Assembly (NCBI GenBank): GCA_002862095.1
Contig: PHSQ01000001.1
Span: 682,001-746,000, forward strand
Length of the DNA stretch: 64,000 nt
Reading direction: 5' to 3'
From: Methylocystis sp. KS32
Lineage (GTDB): Bacteria; Pseudomonadota; Alphaproteobacteria; Rhizobiales; Beijerinckiaceae
A program made the position numbers and the translations under genes. Below the pieces are notes generated by a model. It saw nothing but the letters and a program-made list of their open reading frames with translations. It ran no database searches and was not told the origin of the DNA. This document shows, piece after piece, positions 25,254 to 34,626 of this stretch; the first letter of the stretch is position 1, and each line of letters starts with the position of its first letter.

Positions 25254-25898
25254 TCACTTTTGCGTCCCAAAGCAAGAAATAAACATCGCGACGGCGGCTT
25301 TGACATGGCGCCGCAACTCGGCGTCGCCGGGTTTGCGCTTGGCGGGATTGAGGAGGCTCTTGATCCTGTAATTCGCCGTTACGGCGCCGAGGAAGAGTTT
25401 CGCCGCCAGTTCCGAATCCTCGCAACGCAATTCGCCTCTCCCGGTCGCATCGCGCAGATAAGCCGCCAGACGGTTCTGGGTGGTTCGGGGCCCATTTTCG
25501 TAGAGAATCGCTCCAAGCCCGGGGTTTCGCGACATTTCGGCGATGGCGAGACGAAGAAGCGCGGGCGTCTCGCGCTCCACCATTCGCTCGACGAGATTCA
25601 AACCCAGGTTGAATAGAACCTCTTCCGGAGCCCCCTTGCCGACGAATCCGCTTTCGGGACCGGAAATTTGAGCGGCCTTGCGGCTCACGACCTCTGCGAA
25701 CAGCGTTTCCTTGTTTGCGAAGTGTCTGTACAACGTCTCTTTCGAGGCGCCGGCGAGAGAGGCGATAAGTTGCATCGTGCTGTTGGTGAAGCCATGCTCC
25801 AGAAAAACCGCCTCCGCCACCGTCACCAGTTGCGAACGTCGTTCCGGGCCTCGAGGCGTGCGTCGGGAGGTATTGTCCGTGGCTGAACTCTCATTCAT
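25254..25898 (-). CDS. TetR/AcrR-family repressor of the efflux operon
   Basis: 214 residues. The N-terminal helix-turn-helix is VAEAVFLEHGFTNSTMQLIASLAGASKETLYRHFANKETLFAEVV (about 27-71), followed by a ligand domain of the AefR/AcrR type (LLRLAIAEMSRNPGL...). It is divergent from the emrAB-nodT operon, the standard place for a local repressor that is released when a pump substrate binds. A short palindrome lies in the space between. The ligand is unknown. Confidence 0.85.
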   Translation of the reverse strand: MNESSATDNTSRRTPRGPERRSQLVTVAEAVFLEHGFTNSTMQLIASLAGASKETLYRHFANKETLFAEVVSRKAAQISGPESGFVGKGAPEEVLFNLGLNLVERMVERETPALLRLAIAEMSRNPGLGAILYENGPRTTQNRLAAYLRDATGRGELRCEDSELAAKLFLGAVTANYRIKSLLNPAKRKPGDAELRRHVKAAVAMFISCFGTQK

Positions 25899-25938
25899 AA
25901 GGCTGATCGCATTGACTCAAGCGTGGTGAATTTATAGA

Positions 25939-25954
25939 CGAACCAGTAAGTTCG
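25939..25954. promoter_or_regulatory. Candidate TetR operator
   Basis: CGAAC CAGTAA GTTCG: a 5-bp inverted repeat with a 6-base centre in the 159-base space between the repressor and the pump genes. TTGACT (25912-25917) and TATAGA (25933-25938) just before it may be promoter elements, though their 15-base spacing is short. Confidence 0.35.
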
Positions 25955-26057
25955 GTTGCGCGCCGTCGCCGCGGCTTCGACCCGGGAGCACGCCATTGTG
26001 TCGAATAGTCTTTTTTCTGGCAAGGCTTAGAGCGAGCGGTCCAGCCTGCGCTCCGCA

Positions 26058-27176
26058 GTGGACGATTCGTCGATGAGCGAATCGGAGCCTTTGGAACCCC
26101 CATCGCCTCCCGCCGCTCCTCTCGCCGATGGCAAAACCGGCGCCAAGCACCCGGTCGTTTTGTCCATCGGTTTTGGCGTCCTCGGTCTCATGGCTTTCGG
26201 CGGGATATGGTATTGGCTCGCCACCCGCAATGTCGAAAGCACCGACGACGCCTATACGGACGGCCGATCGATCATCATATCTCCCCGCGTCTCGGGCGAC
26301 GTGGTCTCGCTCGATGTGACCGACAATCAGTTTGTGATAAAAGGGCAACCGCTTATCCACATTGATCCGCGGCAATATCTGATCGACAAGGAGCAGGCCG
26401 AAGGCGTGCTGGAAACCGCCAAGCGCCAATTCGCGGGGCTGCAATATGGAGCCGAAATCGGCCGCAAGAATTTTCCGGCCCAACTCGAACAGGCCGAGGC
26501 GCAGTTGGCCAATGCCAAAGCGGTTCTCGCCAAGGCGCAGGCCGATTACGACCGCCAGCGTAGTCTTTCGAAACAGGCGACGACCCAACAGGACGTCGAC
26601 GCCGCCCAAGCCGCCCTCAAACAGGCTCAGGCGCAGGTGATGCTCGCCAGCGCGCAGGTCGCGCAGAATTCGCCCGTGCCCCAGCGCATTGGCGAAACCG
26701 ACGCGCAGGTCGGGCAATCGAAAGGACAGATCGAACAGGCGCAAGCGCGTCTCGATCAGGCCAATCTCAATCTGGCCTGGACGGTGGTCGAGGCGCCCCA
26801 GGACGGCTGGGTGACCAAGCGCAACGTCGAAATGGGCAATTACGTGACGCCCGGTCAGCAGCTCTTCGTCATCGTCTCCCCCGAAGTCTGGATCACGGCC
26901 AATTTCAAGGAGACCCAACTCGCCCGAATGCGTCCGGGACAACCAGTCAAGATCACGGTCGACGCTTATCCTTCTCTCGACCTGCGCGGGCGCGTCGACA
27001 GCATTCAGCTCGGCTCGGGTTCGAAATTCGCCGCCTTTCCAGTCGAAAACGCCACCGGAAATTTTGTCAAGGTCGTGCAACGGGTGCCAGTGAAAATCGT
27101 CATCGACAGCGGCCTCGATCCCAAGCTGCCTCTGCCTTTGGGCATTTCGGTCGAGCCGGAAGTCACACTGAAATGA
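26058..27176 (+). CDS. HlyD/EmrA-type adaptor of an MFS efflux system
   Basis: Periplasmic adaptor that links the MFS pump to the outer-membrane factor. 372 residues from the GTG at 26058, or 367 from the ATG at 26073. One membrane segment at about 35-55 is followed by VESTDDAYTDGRSIIISPRVSGDVVSL, a first lipoyl half. A long alpha-hairpin of Ala/Gln-rich coiled coil (QAEAQLANAKAVLAKAQADY) follows. The second lipoyl half has APQDGWVTKRNVEMGNYV, and the barrel ends with VENATGNFVKVVQRVPVKI. This is the EmrA family. Its stop overlaps the start of the next gene by four bases (ATGA). Confidence 0.9.
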   Translation: MDDSSMSESEPLEPPSPPAAPLADGKTGAKHPVVLSIGFGVLGLMAFGGIWYWLATRNVESTDDAYTDGRSIIISPRVSGDVVSLDVTDNQFVIKGQPLIHIDPRQYLIDKEQAEGVLETAKRQFAGLQYGAEIGRKNFPAQLEQAEAQLANAKAVLAKAQADYDRQRSLSKQATTQQDVDAAQAALKQAQAQVMLASAQVAQNSPVPQRIGETDAQVGQSKGQIEQAQARLDQANLNLAWTVVEAPQDGWVTKRNVEMGNYVTPGQQLFVIVSPEVWITANFKETQLARMRPGQPVKITVDAYPSLDLRGRVDSIQLGSGSKFAAFPVENATGNFVKVVQRVPVKIVIDSGLDPKLPLPLGISVEPEVTLK

Positions 27177-28756
27177 GCGTCTCCGAGATCGCGGACGCAA
27201 CGGACGCCGCCTGGAGGCCGGCCTATAATCCATGGTTGATCGCGGTTTCGGTCACCGTGCCGGCTTTCATGGAGATTCTGGATACGACAATCGTAAATGT
27301 GGCCTTGCCCCATATAGCGGGCAGCCTCTCGGCCAGCGCAGACGAGGCGACCTGGGCGCTCACCTCCTATCTCGTCGCCAATGGCATTGTTCTGACGATT
27401 TCAGGCTGGCTCGGGGATGTGATCGGGCGGAAGCGTTATTTCCTGATCTGCATCGGAATGTTCACCGTCTGCTCTTTCCTTTGCGGCGTATCCGACAGCC
27501 TCGCCCAGCTCATCTTTTTTCGTCTGGCCCAGGGCTTTTTCGGCGGGGGCATGCAACCCAATCAGCAATCGATCATCCTGGACACTTTTCCGCCCGCAAA
27601 ACGTGGCGCGGCTTTCGGCGTCGCGGCGATCGCCACGATCGTCGCCCCTGTTCTCGGCCCGACGCTCGGCGGCTACATCACCGATAATGCGAGCTGGCGC
27701 TGGATTTTCTTTCTCAATGTCCCGGTGGGCTTGGTCGCCGTGTTTATGGTTTCCGCCGTGGTGGACGATCCGCCCTGGGCGAGAAACAAAAAGAAGCGCG
27801 GCATGGACTTCATCGGGCTGGGGCTCATCACCCTGGGGCTCGGCTGTCTCGAAATAATGATGGACCGCGGCGAGGACGCCGGATGGTTCGAATCGGATTT
27901 CATCCGGCTGATGGCCGTGCTCGCCTTCCTTGGCTTATTCTTTTCGATCCTGTGGCTCCTGATCGCCAAAAAACCGATCGTTCGCATCGCTGTGTTTCGC
28001 GACCGCAATTTCTCCGCGGGCTGCGTTCTAATCTCCGCGATGGGCGGCATTTTATACGCCAGCGCGGTGATTATTCCCCAATTTGCTCAGCAAATCCTGA
28101 ACTACACCGCGACATGGGCCGGCCTTATTCTATCGCCGGGAGGGGTCGTGGTGATCTTGCTGATTCCGATCGTCGGGCGTCTGATGAAAATGACGCAGAC
28201 CCGCTATTTGATCGCGTTTGGCTTCCTCGTCATGGGTTTCGCATTCTTGCTGTCGCGGAAACTCACGCCCGACATCGATTTCGGATTCCTCGTCCTGATG
28301 CGCATGGCGCAAACTGCGGCGTTGGCGTTTCTTTTCGTTCCGATCACAACGGTCGCCTTTCTCACCCTTCCGCGTGACCTCAACGGCGACGGCACGGCTC
28401 TGTTCTCGATGTTCCGCAATGTGGCGGGGTCGGTGGGGATTTCGCTTGCAACGTCGCAAGTGACCCAGAGATCGCAGGTGCACCAGACCTATCTCTCGCA
28501 ATGGGCCACCCCCTTGCATCAGCCTTACAATGCGCTCATCTCAAACTACGAAGCCACCCTGCGAGGAATGGGGCGCGCCGCCGGCGTGGCGCATAGCGAA
28601 GCCGTCGCCCATGCCTACCAGGCGTTTCGCCTGAACGTGGCCATCATGGCCTATTCGGATATTTTTCTTTACTGCGCCATCGCATCCTTTCTGGTCATTC
28701 CCCTCTGCTTTTTGATTTCTCCGCAAAAAGCCGCCGGCATGGGAGGAGCCCATTGA
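27173..28756 (+). CDS. DHA2-family (EmrB-type) MFS drug transporter
   Basis: Proton-driven inner-membrane exporter of 527 residues with 14 expected membrane segments. Motif A-like GWLGDVIGRKRYFLIC follows segment 2, and the motif C region GVAAIATIVAPVLGPTLGGYITDNASWRWIFFLNVPVG is clear. LDTTIVNVALPHIAGSL is the DHA2 N-terminal signature. It overlaps the adaptor upstream by four bases and the outer-membrane factor downstream by one base, so the three subunits are translationally coupled. Confidence 0.92.
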   Translation: MSVSEIADATDAAWRPAYNPWLIAVSVTVPAFMEILDTTIVNVALPHIAGSLSASADEATWALTSYLVANGIVLTISGWLGDVIGRKRYFLICIGMFTVCSFLCGVSDSLAQLIFFRLAQGFFGGGMQPNQQSIILDTFPPAKRGAAFGVAAIATIVAPVLGPTLGGYITDNASWRWIFFLNVPVGLVAVFMVSAVVDDPPWARNKKKRGMDFIGLGLITLGLGCLEIMMDRGEDAGWFESDFIRLMAVLAFLGLFFSILWLLIAKKPIVRIAVFRDRNFSAGCVLISAMGGILYASAVIIPQFAQQILNYTATWAGLILSPGGVVVILLIPIVGRLMKMTQTRYLIAFGFLVMGFAFLLSRKLTPDIDFGFLVLMRMAQTAALAFLFVPITTVAFLTLPRDLNGDGTALFSMFRNVAGSVGISLATSQVTQRSQVHQTYLSQWATPLHQPYNALISNYEATLRGMGRAAGVAHSEAVAHAYQAFRLNVAIMAYSDIFLYCAIASFLVIPLCFLISPQKAAGMGGAH

Positions 28757-30261
28757 TGGCGGTTCGTCCGGCGATCTCTTTGATGCTCGGCGCCATCGCG
28801 CTCTGCGCGCTTGTCGCCGGTTGCGCCGTGGGGCCCGACTTTGCGGCGCCCGACCCGCAATTGCCCCAGTCGTCGTTCGAGCCGAAAAACGTCTTCCAGA
28901 ACGCCAACAGCGCCGCGCCCGACCCTGCCTGGTGGAGAGCCTTTCGCGATCCGCTTCTGACCGAATTGGAGAGCCGGGCGGCGCAACGCAATCTCGACGT
29001 CGAAACGGCGACAATCCGCCTCGCGGAAAGCCGATTCGAGCGTGGCGTCGCGGCCGCCGCCCAATTCCCCTCCATCAACGCCGACGGGAAATATCAGCGC
29101 GAGTTATACAGCTCGAACGGCATCGCCAGCCTTCTCGGCGCATTGGTTCCAGGCAGCGGCCAGAATGGCGTCGTTATTCCGCCGATCAGCGATTACACCG
29201 TGGGGCTCGACGCCTCCTGGGAACTGGACCTTTGGGGGCATGTGAAGCGGCAGGTCGAATCGGCCGACGCGCAGGTGATTCAGTCGGCCGAAATGCGACG
29301 GGACGCTCTGGTGTCCACCGAGGCCGAACTCGCCCGAGATTACATTCAGCTGCGGGGGGTGCAGACGCAAATAAGGATAGCCGAGGAAAATCTGAAACTC
29401 AGCCGGGAGGTTCAGAAAATCGCCGAAGAGCAGCAGAGAAAAGGCATCCGCACCGCCTATGACGCGGAAGCTGCGGCGGCTCAGGCGGAAAGCGCGCGCG
29501 GGCAGATTCCGACGCTGACGATTCAGGAGGCCCAATACGTAAACGCGATCGCCTTTCTGCTGGGCGAGCCGCCGGAATCGCTCAGGGGCGAACTCGGCGC
29601 GCAAAAACATATTCCGCTCGCGCCGCCTCGCGTGCCGGTCGGAGTTCCTTCCGAACTCGCTCGCCGTCGCCCGGACATTCGCGCGGCGGAAGCGCAACTC
29701 CACTCTGCGACGGCGGAAATAGGAGTCGCCGTCGCCTCCTTCTATCCCACGGTCAAATTGAACGGCACGGTCGGCCTCGACGCGCTCAATCTCAAAAAGC
29801 TCTTTTATGGGAACTCGTTGCAATATAACGCGGGGCCAAGCGTCTCGGTGCCGATCTTCGACGCCGGCCGGCTGAAAGGAACGCTCGAATTGCGGAAGGC
29901 GCAGCAGCAGGAGGCGGCGGTCGCCTATCACAAGACGGTTCTGCAAGCCTGGCACGAAGTGGTCAACGCTCTCGTCGCCCATCGACAAGAGGGGCAGCGC
30001 CGCGCGCGTTTGAAGGGGCAATTAGATCATTCGCGCGCCGCGCTCGCGATCGCACGCGCCCGATACAAGGACGGCGTTGGGGAGTTTCTGACTGTTCTCG
30101 ACGCCGAAAGGTCCTTGCTTCAGGCCGCGCAGCAGCACGAGACCAGCACGACCAATGTCTCGCTCGATCTTGTTCAGCTATACAAGGCGCTGGGCGGCGG
30201 CTGGGAGGAGGTTTTCCCCGAGACGTCGCCGTCGGAACCGGAGGTCGTCTCGTCTTTATAG
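28756..30261 (+). CDS. NodT-family outer-membrane efflux lipoprotein
   Basis: Outer-membrane channel of the same pump. 501 residues from the ATG at 28756, which overlaps the emrB stop (TGATG). The lipobox LVAGC (about residues 20-24) is followed by AVGPDFAAPDPQLPQ, the typical tethered N-terminus. WWRAFRDPLLTELESRAAQRN and ELDLWGHVKRQVESADAQV are family signatures, and LARRRPDIRAAEAQLHSATAEIGVA marks the second OEP repeat. The operon resembles EmrAB-TolC type drug or fatty-acid exporters. Confidence 0.92.
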   Translation: MAVRPAISLMLGAIALCALVAGCAVGPDFAAPDPQLPQSSFEPKNVFQNANSAAPDPAWWRAFRDPLLTELESRAAQRNLDVETATIRLAESRFERGVAAAAQFPSINADGKYQRELYSSNGIASLLGALVPGSGQNGVVIPPISDYTVGLDASWELDLWGHVKRQVESADAQVIQSAEMRRDALVSTEAELARDYIQLRGVQTQIRIAEENLKLSREVQKIAEEQQRKGIRTAYDAEAAAAQAESARGQIPTLTIQEAQYVNAIAFLLGEPPESLRGELGAQKHIPLAPPRVPVGVPSELARRRPDIRAAEAQLHSATAEIGVAVASFYPTVKLNGTVGLDALNLKKLFYGNSLQYNAGPSVSVPIFDAGRLKGTLELRKAQQQEAAVAYHKTVLQAWHEVVNALVAHRQEGQRRARLKGQLDHSRAALAIARARYKDGVGEFLTVLDAERSLLQAAQQHETSTTNVSLDLVQLYKALGGGWEEVFPETSPSEPEVVSSL

Positions 30262-30447
30262 ACGAAGCCCGAAAACGCCGCATCCGATCCGCCACGCCAG
30301 ATTCAGTCGCCGAAGACCAGGAACGATGTCCGCAATGACCAACCGAAAGATGGCCGAGGCGGCTTGTTCGCCGCCAGTGATCCGCGCGTCACTCGCATTT
30401 GGCGAGAGCGCTTTCCGACCGGACGGAAACGTCTGGTCGATAAGAAA

Positions 30448-30520
30448 TCGCTCCAGATTCAAAAAGCTGGAGCAAAATATAATCGAAAAACTCTATCAAC
30501 TTTTTCGGATTTCGCTCTAG
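30448..30520. repeat. Long hairpin repeat with CTATCA loop, copy C
   Basis: Starts CTCCAGATTCAAAAAGCTGG and contains CGAAAAACTCTATCAAC followed by TTTTTCGGATTTCGCTCTAG. It matches copy B closely, with a few changes in the outer stem. It lies about 190 bases after the efflux operon. Confidence 0.65.
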
Positions 30521-30534
30521 GAACAAGCGCGAGG

Positions 30535-30700
30535 GGTCGGGCGATTGACGCGGGCTGGCGAATCCCCTCTCGGTCAGCCAGCCGGCGAGGTGTTCGGACG
30601 AGAATGTGTTTCGGGATTCATTGTCCGCCAACATGTTCAGCGCGAAAACAAGTCCGTATGGGAATTGGAGAAGGCGAAAATTCACGCATGGCTTTTCGAC
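30535..30700 (-). pseudogene. C-terminal fragment resembling an O-methyltransferase
   Basis: On the minus strand, FRLLQFPYGLVFALNMLADN and SSEHLAGWLTERGFASPR resemble the C-terminal strand and helix of SAM-dependent O-methyltransferases (the pattern xFxLNMLV...T.EEyxxWLxeAGF). The frame loses similarity on both sides and has no catalytic domain. It is probably a gene relic; the similarity is short. The remaining 300 bases up to the bactofilin start show nothing definite. Confidence 0.35.
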
Positions 30701-30988
30701 GCCGCGCGCTCGAGCCAATGTTATGAAGGCTCGATCGAAATACGAACGGACGCCGACTTATCGTCGGACTTCGGTTTTCAGAGTGTCGACCAGCTTGGTT
30801 TATCACGTAAGGAAAATCGTCCGTCCCGCCGATTTGTCGCGCCAGGAGCCTTTGGTTTTTTTTTGCGCGGCGCCGATAGGTGGAGCCGATTCCTCTTGAC
30901 TTGGCGGCGCCGGCGTGGTCGCCAATGGTCTCGCGATCCTGCGGCGGTCCATTGTCTACCGCGCCACTCCAGCCAGGGACTCCGAAAA

Positions 30989-31465
30989 ATGACAGACTTT
31001 AGGCCAGAAGAGAAAAATGTCGTTTACATTGGCGAAGGCGTCAAAATCACGGGCGTCATCAACGCCGACGACACTGTAGTCATCGATGGGATCGTCGAGG
31101 GCGAAATCACCTGCGATCGTCTGATCATCGGGTCCACTGGCGTGGTTCAGGGAACCGTCGCGGTCGCCGACGCCGACATTTATGGCAAGGTCGGCAGCGA
31201 AATCACCGTGAAACAAGTTCTGATCCTGCGTTCCACCGGCCGCGTGGAAGGCAAATGGGCTTATGGCGAGATCGAGGTGGAGAAGGGCGGGGTTCTTTCC
31301 GGCCAGGGCGAATCGACGGGGCTTCGCGTCCCCGACCAGAAGAGCGTCTCCAGAGCGGCGCCCGCGAACAAGCTTGCCGATGAAGGGTCCCAGGCGGAAG
31401 GCGTCAGCGAACGCGTCGCCGCCGTTGCGAGTCGGACCCTCCGCGAGCGCAGGAAACTCGACTAA
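30989..31465 (+). CDS. Bactofilin
   Basis: Cytoskeletal scaffold protein of 158 residues that polymerises without nucleotide and often recruits cell-wall enzymes. The DUF583 beta-helix core is clear: VVYIGEGVKITGVINADDTV, VIDGIVEGEITCDRLIIGST, IYGKVGSEITVKQVLILRST and GRVEGKWAYGEIEVEKGG, with regular ~18-residue turns. The ends are disordered, as usual. The start ATG 30989 is chosen because the similarity begins there. The murein endopeptidase gene lies about 530 bases downstream, on the other strand; bactofilin genes are often near such enzymes. Confidence 0.9.
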   Translation: MTDFRPEEKNVVYIGEGVKITGVINADDTVVIDGIVEGEITCDRLIIGSTGVVQGTVAVADADIYGKVGSEITVKQVLILRSTGRVEGKWAYGEIEVEKGGVLSGQGESTGLRVPDQKSVSRAAPANKLADEGSQAEGVSERVAAVASRTLRERRKLD

Positions 31466-31902
31466 ATCAACTGGCCGGTTTTCGTGCCGCGCAAAGCTTG
31501 TTCCGCCTCCTGTTCCCGCGAGCAAGAGGTAGGGCCTAAACTCTGCGAAAGGCGCTCGGCGATCGCATGAGCGCTCGGAAATCGCGGCGCCAAGATCGGC
31601 GTCGCGGAGCCCACAAGGCGAATGAACTGGCCGGCTTCGGGGCTTCCCCGGCGCAGGGAGATCATGGCGCGTCGGCACAATTCAGCGAGATCGCGGGCTG
31701 CGGGCGCGTCGTCGGCTCCAATTCTTACGACAAGCTTCGCCAACGTGCGCAGCCACTGAACCTGTTGAAAGCGTCCACGGGGCGTTCGCTGCTCGAATTC
31801 CTCCAGACAGGCGATCCATCTGTCGGCGAAAACGGCGGCGGCGGCGCCTTTCGCCGCCGCCTGTCTTTCCCAATCGCGACGAATCGCCCCAAAACTCGGC
31901 AT
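31462..31902 (-). CDS. Hypothetical protein
   Basis: 146 residues, helical and rich in Ala and Arg (DRWIACLEEFEQRTPRGRFQ, DLAELCRRAMISLRRGS). It converges with the bactofilin gene and their stop codons overlap by four bases. No family recognised. Its composition is consistent with a real soluble protein, but it could still be a chance frame. Confidence 0.45.
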   Translation of the reverse strand: MPSFGAIRRDWERQAAAKGAAAAVFADRWIACLEEFEQRTPRGRFQQVQWLRTLAKLVVRIGADDAPAARDLAELCRRAMISLRRGSPEAGQFIRLVGSATPILAPRFPSAHAIAERLSQSLGPTSCSREQEAEQALRGTKTGQLI

Positions 31903-31998
31903 ACCGGACCCTCATGCGCCCAACCGTGAAAAACTGAGCCCGTAGCGCTTAACAAAAGGTGAAGGACATCGGCGCGAGGTCGCCCCCGCCCGAAGGCG

Positions 31999-32922
31999 CT
32001 ATTCGGCCTTGAGCACGCTGCGGCACTCGGCGGGCAGCTTGTCCATCGTCATCGGCGGCCAGGTCTTGGTCGTGGTTTTTTTCGGGTGCAGCACCTCGTC
32101 GCTGAACCACCAGGCGAGAGAAGAGTCGCAGCCGTCGCCTGCCGGCGTCGGATCCTGATCCTTGCAGTTTTCCGCGCCTCTCGGGCAAAACAACCTGACA
32201 TGGAAATGGTAATTATGCGCGTAATACGGCCTGACCTTGCGCATCCAGGGTTCGCCCGCCGCGACGCGGCACATAGCGCGCTTTATCGCCGCGTTGACGA
32301 AAATCCGTTGCACGGCCGGGTCTTCCGCGGCGGCGCGGACCACGGCGAGATGGCTTTGCGTCCAGACATTGGGAATGACGTCCAGCCTGTCCTCCCGCAC
32401 CATGTCGGCGGCGGACATCTCTTCTCGCTCTTCTCGGGTGAGTTCGCGCGCGGGCATTGGAGTCAACCAAATGTCGGCGTCGAGGCCGATCTGGTGCGAA
32501 GCATGGCCTGTGAGCATGGGGCCTCCGCGCGGCTGGGACATGTCTCCGATTAGAAGGCCTGGCCAGCCCGAGGCGCGGGACGCCGCAGGAGCGAAGCGCT
32601 CGATGAAGGCGATCAAGGCGGGATGGCCCCAGTTGCGATTTCGCGAAAGACGCATCACCTGCCAATTCGGTCCGTTGACGGGCAGTTCGACGCCGCCTGC
32701 GAGGCAGCCTTTGGAGTAGAAGCCGATGGGTTCCGCTTCGAGCGCCGCGGGCTCCTGCGCCCGGCCGAACAGTTCCTTGGCGGGCGTTCTCGGGTCGGAC
32801 GGATTGGCCAGAGGCGGCAAGGGCTTGGGGTTCAGCGTGCCCCGCTCCTGCGCCGCAGCCGGCAGGGTCATGATGATGGCGAGGATAATCTGGGCGCGTT
32901 TCAAGTCGAACATGGGCGGCAT
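31999..32922 (-). CDS. mepA: Penicillin-insensitive murein endopeptidase
   Basis: Zn-dependent LAS-family enzyme that cuts the D-Ala-mDAP cross-link of peptidoglycan in the periplasm. 307 residues with a signal peptide (about 4-24, ending PAAAQ). The zinc ligands are visible: GHASHQIGLDAD (His140, Asp150) and NYHFHVRL (His239, His241). WGHPALIAFIERF and KVRPYYAHNYHFHV are family signatures. Several cysteines in the C-terminal part are expected to form disulfides. The start may be the first ATG or the one three codons later. Confidence 0.92.
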   Translation of the reverse strand: MPPMFDLKRAQIILAIIMTLPAAAQERGTLNPKPLPPLANPSDPRTPAKELFGRAQEPAALEAEPIGFYSKGCLAGGVELPVNGPNWQVMRLSRNRNWGHPALIAFIERFAPAASRASGWPGLLIGDMSQPRGGPMLTGHASHQIGLDADIWLTPMPARELTREEREEMSAADMVREDRLDVIPNVWTQSHLAVVRAAAEDPAVQRIFVNAAIKRAMCRVAAGEPWMRKVRPYYAHNYHFHVRLFCPRGAENCKDQDPTPAGDGCDSSLAWWFSDEVLHPKKTTTKTWPPMTMDKLPAECRSVLKAE

Positions 32923-33127
32923 CTTATTGGGTTTTGATTGAGCAAGGCCGCTCTGATTCCACGGCCGCTGTCAACCTATTCGCTGCTCGCATTTCAGCGG
33001 CGCAAGCGCGGCGGAAATAGGGCGATTCACATTATCCAAGGCGCGCGTAAGTCGACGTTAACCTCGATCGTTCAAAGTCTCCGGCGAGACGAAACTGAGC
33101 CTTAACAGCTCCGTCCCCAGGGTCGAA

Positions 33128-34624
33128 ATGCGCGATATTCATGAAACGCTCGTTATCGGGGCTGGTCCCGCAGGACTCGCCGCCGCCTATACGCTCGCCA
33201 AGAATGGACGTGACGTGCTCGTTTTGGAGCAAGACCCGGTCTATGTCGGCGGAATCAGCCGGACGGCGAATTACAAGGGCTTTTTGTTCGACATCGGCGG
33301 CCATCGTTTTTTCTCGAAATCGAAGGAAATCGTCGATTTTTGGAATGAGATTTTGCCCGACGACTTCATCGAGCGTCCGCGTTTGTCGCGCATTTTCTAT
33401 CGCGGCAAATTTTACGCCTATCCGCTGAAGGCGTTCGAGGCTTTGCGAAATCTGGGCTTGGCGGAAAGCGCGCGCTGCATGGTTTCGTTTGGTTTCGCGA
33501 AGCTCTTTCCCATAAAAAGCCCGCGCTCCTTTCACGAATGGGTTCGCAATCAGTTCGGCGAACGCCTGTTTGGAATTTTCTTCAAGACCTACACCGAGAA
33601 AGTGTGGGGCATGGGATGCGACGAAATTTCGGCCGATTGGGCGGCGCAACGCATCAAGGGCCTCAGTCTCGGCGCCGCGATTGTCGACGGGCTTCGCCGC
33701 TCCCTCGGCATTCGCAAGAGCGCCGGAGGCGAGGGCGTGAAAACGCTGATCGAATCTTTCCGTTATCCCCGCCGCGGCCCGGGCATGATGTGGGAGGCGG
33801 CGGCGCGCAAAATGCAAGCTTTCGGCGGGGAATTGCGCATGGGCCGTTCCGTCGAAAAGCTCCAATACGACGAGACGCGCAAGCTTTGGTCCGTGACGGC
33901 GCGGCGCGGTGACGGGGAGGTAGAGATTTTCCAGGCTCGCCATGTCATGTCCTCGGCGCCGATACGCGAGCTGATCAATGCAATGGAGCCCGCGCCTCTC
34001 TCCCTGTTCAATGCTCGCGATCTCAAATACCGGGATTTCTTGACGGTCGTGCTGATTGGCCATCCCCAAAAGGAACTGCCCGACAATTGGATCTATATTC
34101 ACGACCCCTCGGTAAAGGTCGGGCGGGTGCAGAATTTTCGGTCCTGGTCACCCGAGATGATCGCGGACGGCGTCTCGACATGCCTTGGGCTTGAATATTT
34201 TTGCTTCGAGGGCGACGGCCTTTGGACTTCTTCCGATGACGCGCTGATCGAACTCGCGAAAAGCGAGATCGCCAAAATTGGCATCATGAATCCCGATGAC
34301 GCCTTCGACGCCTGTGTCGTGCGTCAACCCAAGGCCTATCCGGTTTATGACGACGCCTATGCGCAAAACGTCGAGGCGATAAGGCGCGAAATCGCCATGC
34401 GCTTTCCGAGCCTGCACCTCATCGGGCGCAATGGGATGCACAAATACAACAACCAGGACCACGCCATGATGACGGGAATGCTCACGGCTCTCAACATCGT
34501 GGCGGGAGAAAGTCTTTACGACGTCTGGAGCGTGAACGAGGACGCCGAATATTCCGAGTCGGGCGTTTCCGGCGCGCGGGAAGCGCTGTCCAGCGAACGC
34601 CTTGTGCCCCGCAAGGTCGCCTGA
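33128..34624 (+). CDS. FAD-dependent oxidoreductase, UDP-galactopyranose mutase/amine-oxidase-like
   Basis: 498 residues. The N-terminal dinucleotide fold TLVIGAGPAGLAAAYTLAKNGRDVLVLEQD binds FAD, followed by VGGISRTANYKGFLFDIGGHRFFSKS, which resembles UDP-galactopyranose mutases and related protoporphyrinogen oxidase-like proteins. The C-terminus has PSLHLIGRNGMHKYNNQDHAMMTGMLTA, the usual FAD-contacting end. The next gene starts two bases after the stop and encodes a GtrA/GT-C protein, so a role in modifying a lipid-linked sugar is inferred. The reaction is not known. Confidence 0.8.
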   Translation: MRDIHETLVIGAGPAGLAAAYTLAKNGRDVLVLEQDPVYVGGISRTANYKGFLFDIGGHRFFSKSKEIVDFWNEILPDDFIERPRLSRIFYRGKFYAYPLKAFEALRNLGLAESARCMVSFGFAKLFPIKSPRSFHEWVRNQFGERLFGIFFKTYTEKVWGMGCDEISADWAAQRIKGLSLGAAIVDGLRRSLGIRKSAGGEGVKTLIESFRYPRRGPGMMWEAAARKMQAFGGELRMGRSVEKLQYDETRKLWSVTARRGDGEVEIFQARHVMSSAPIRELINAMEPAPLSLFNARDLKYRDFLTVVLIGHPQKELPDNWIYIHDPSVKVGRVQNFRSWSPEMIADGVSTCLGLEYFCFEGDGLWTSSDDALIELAKSEIAKIGIMNPDDAFDACVVRQPKAYPVYDDAYAQNVEAIRREIAMRFPSLHLIGRNGMHKYNNQDHAMMTGMLTALNIVAGESLYDVWSVNEDAEYSESGVSGAREALSSERLVPRKVA

Positions 34625-34626
34625 CC

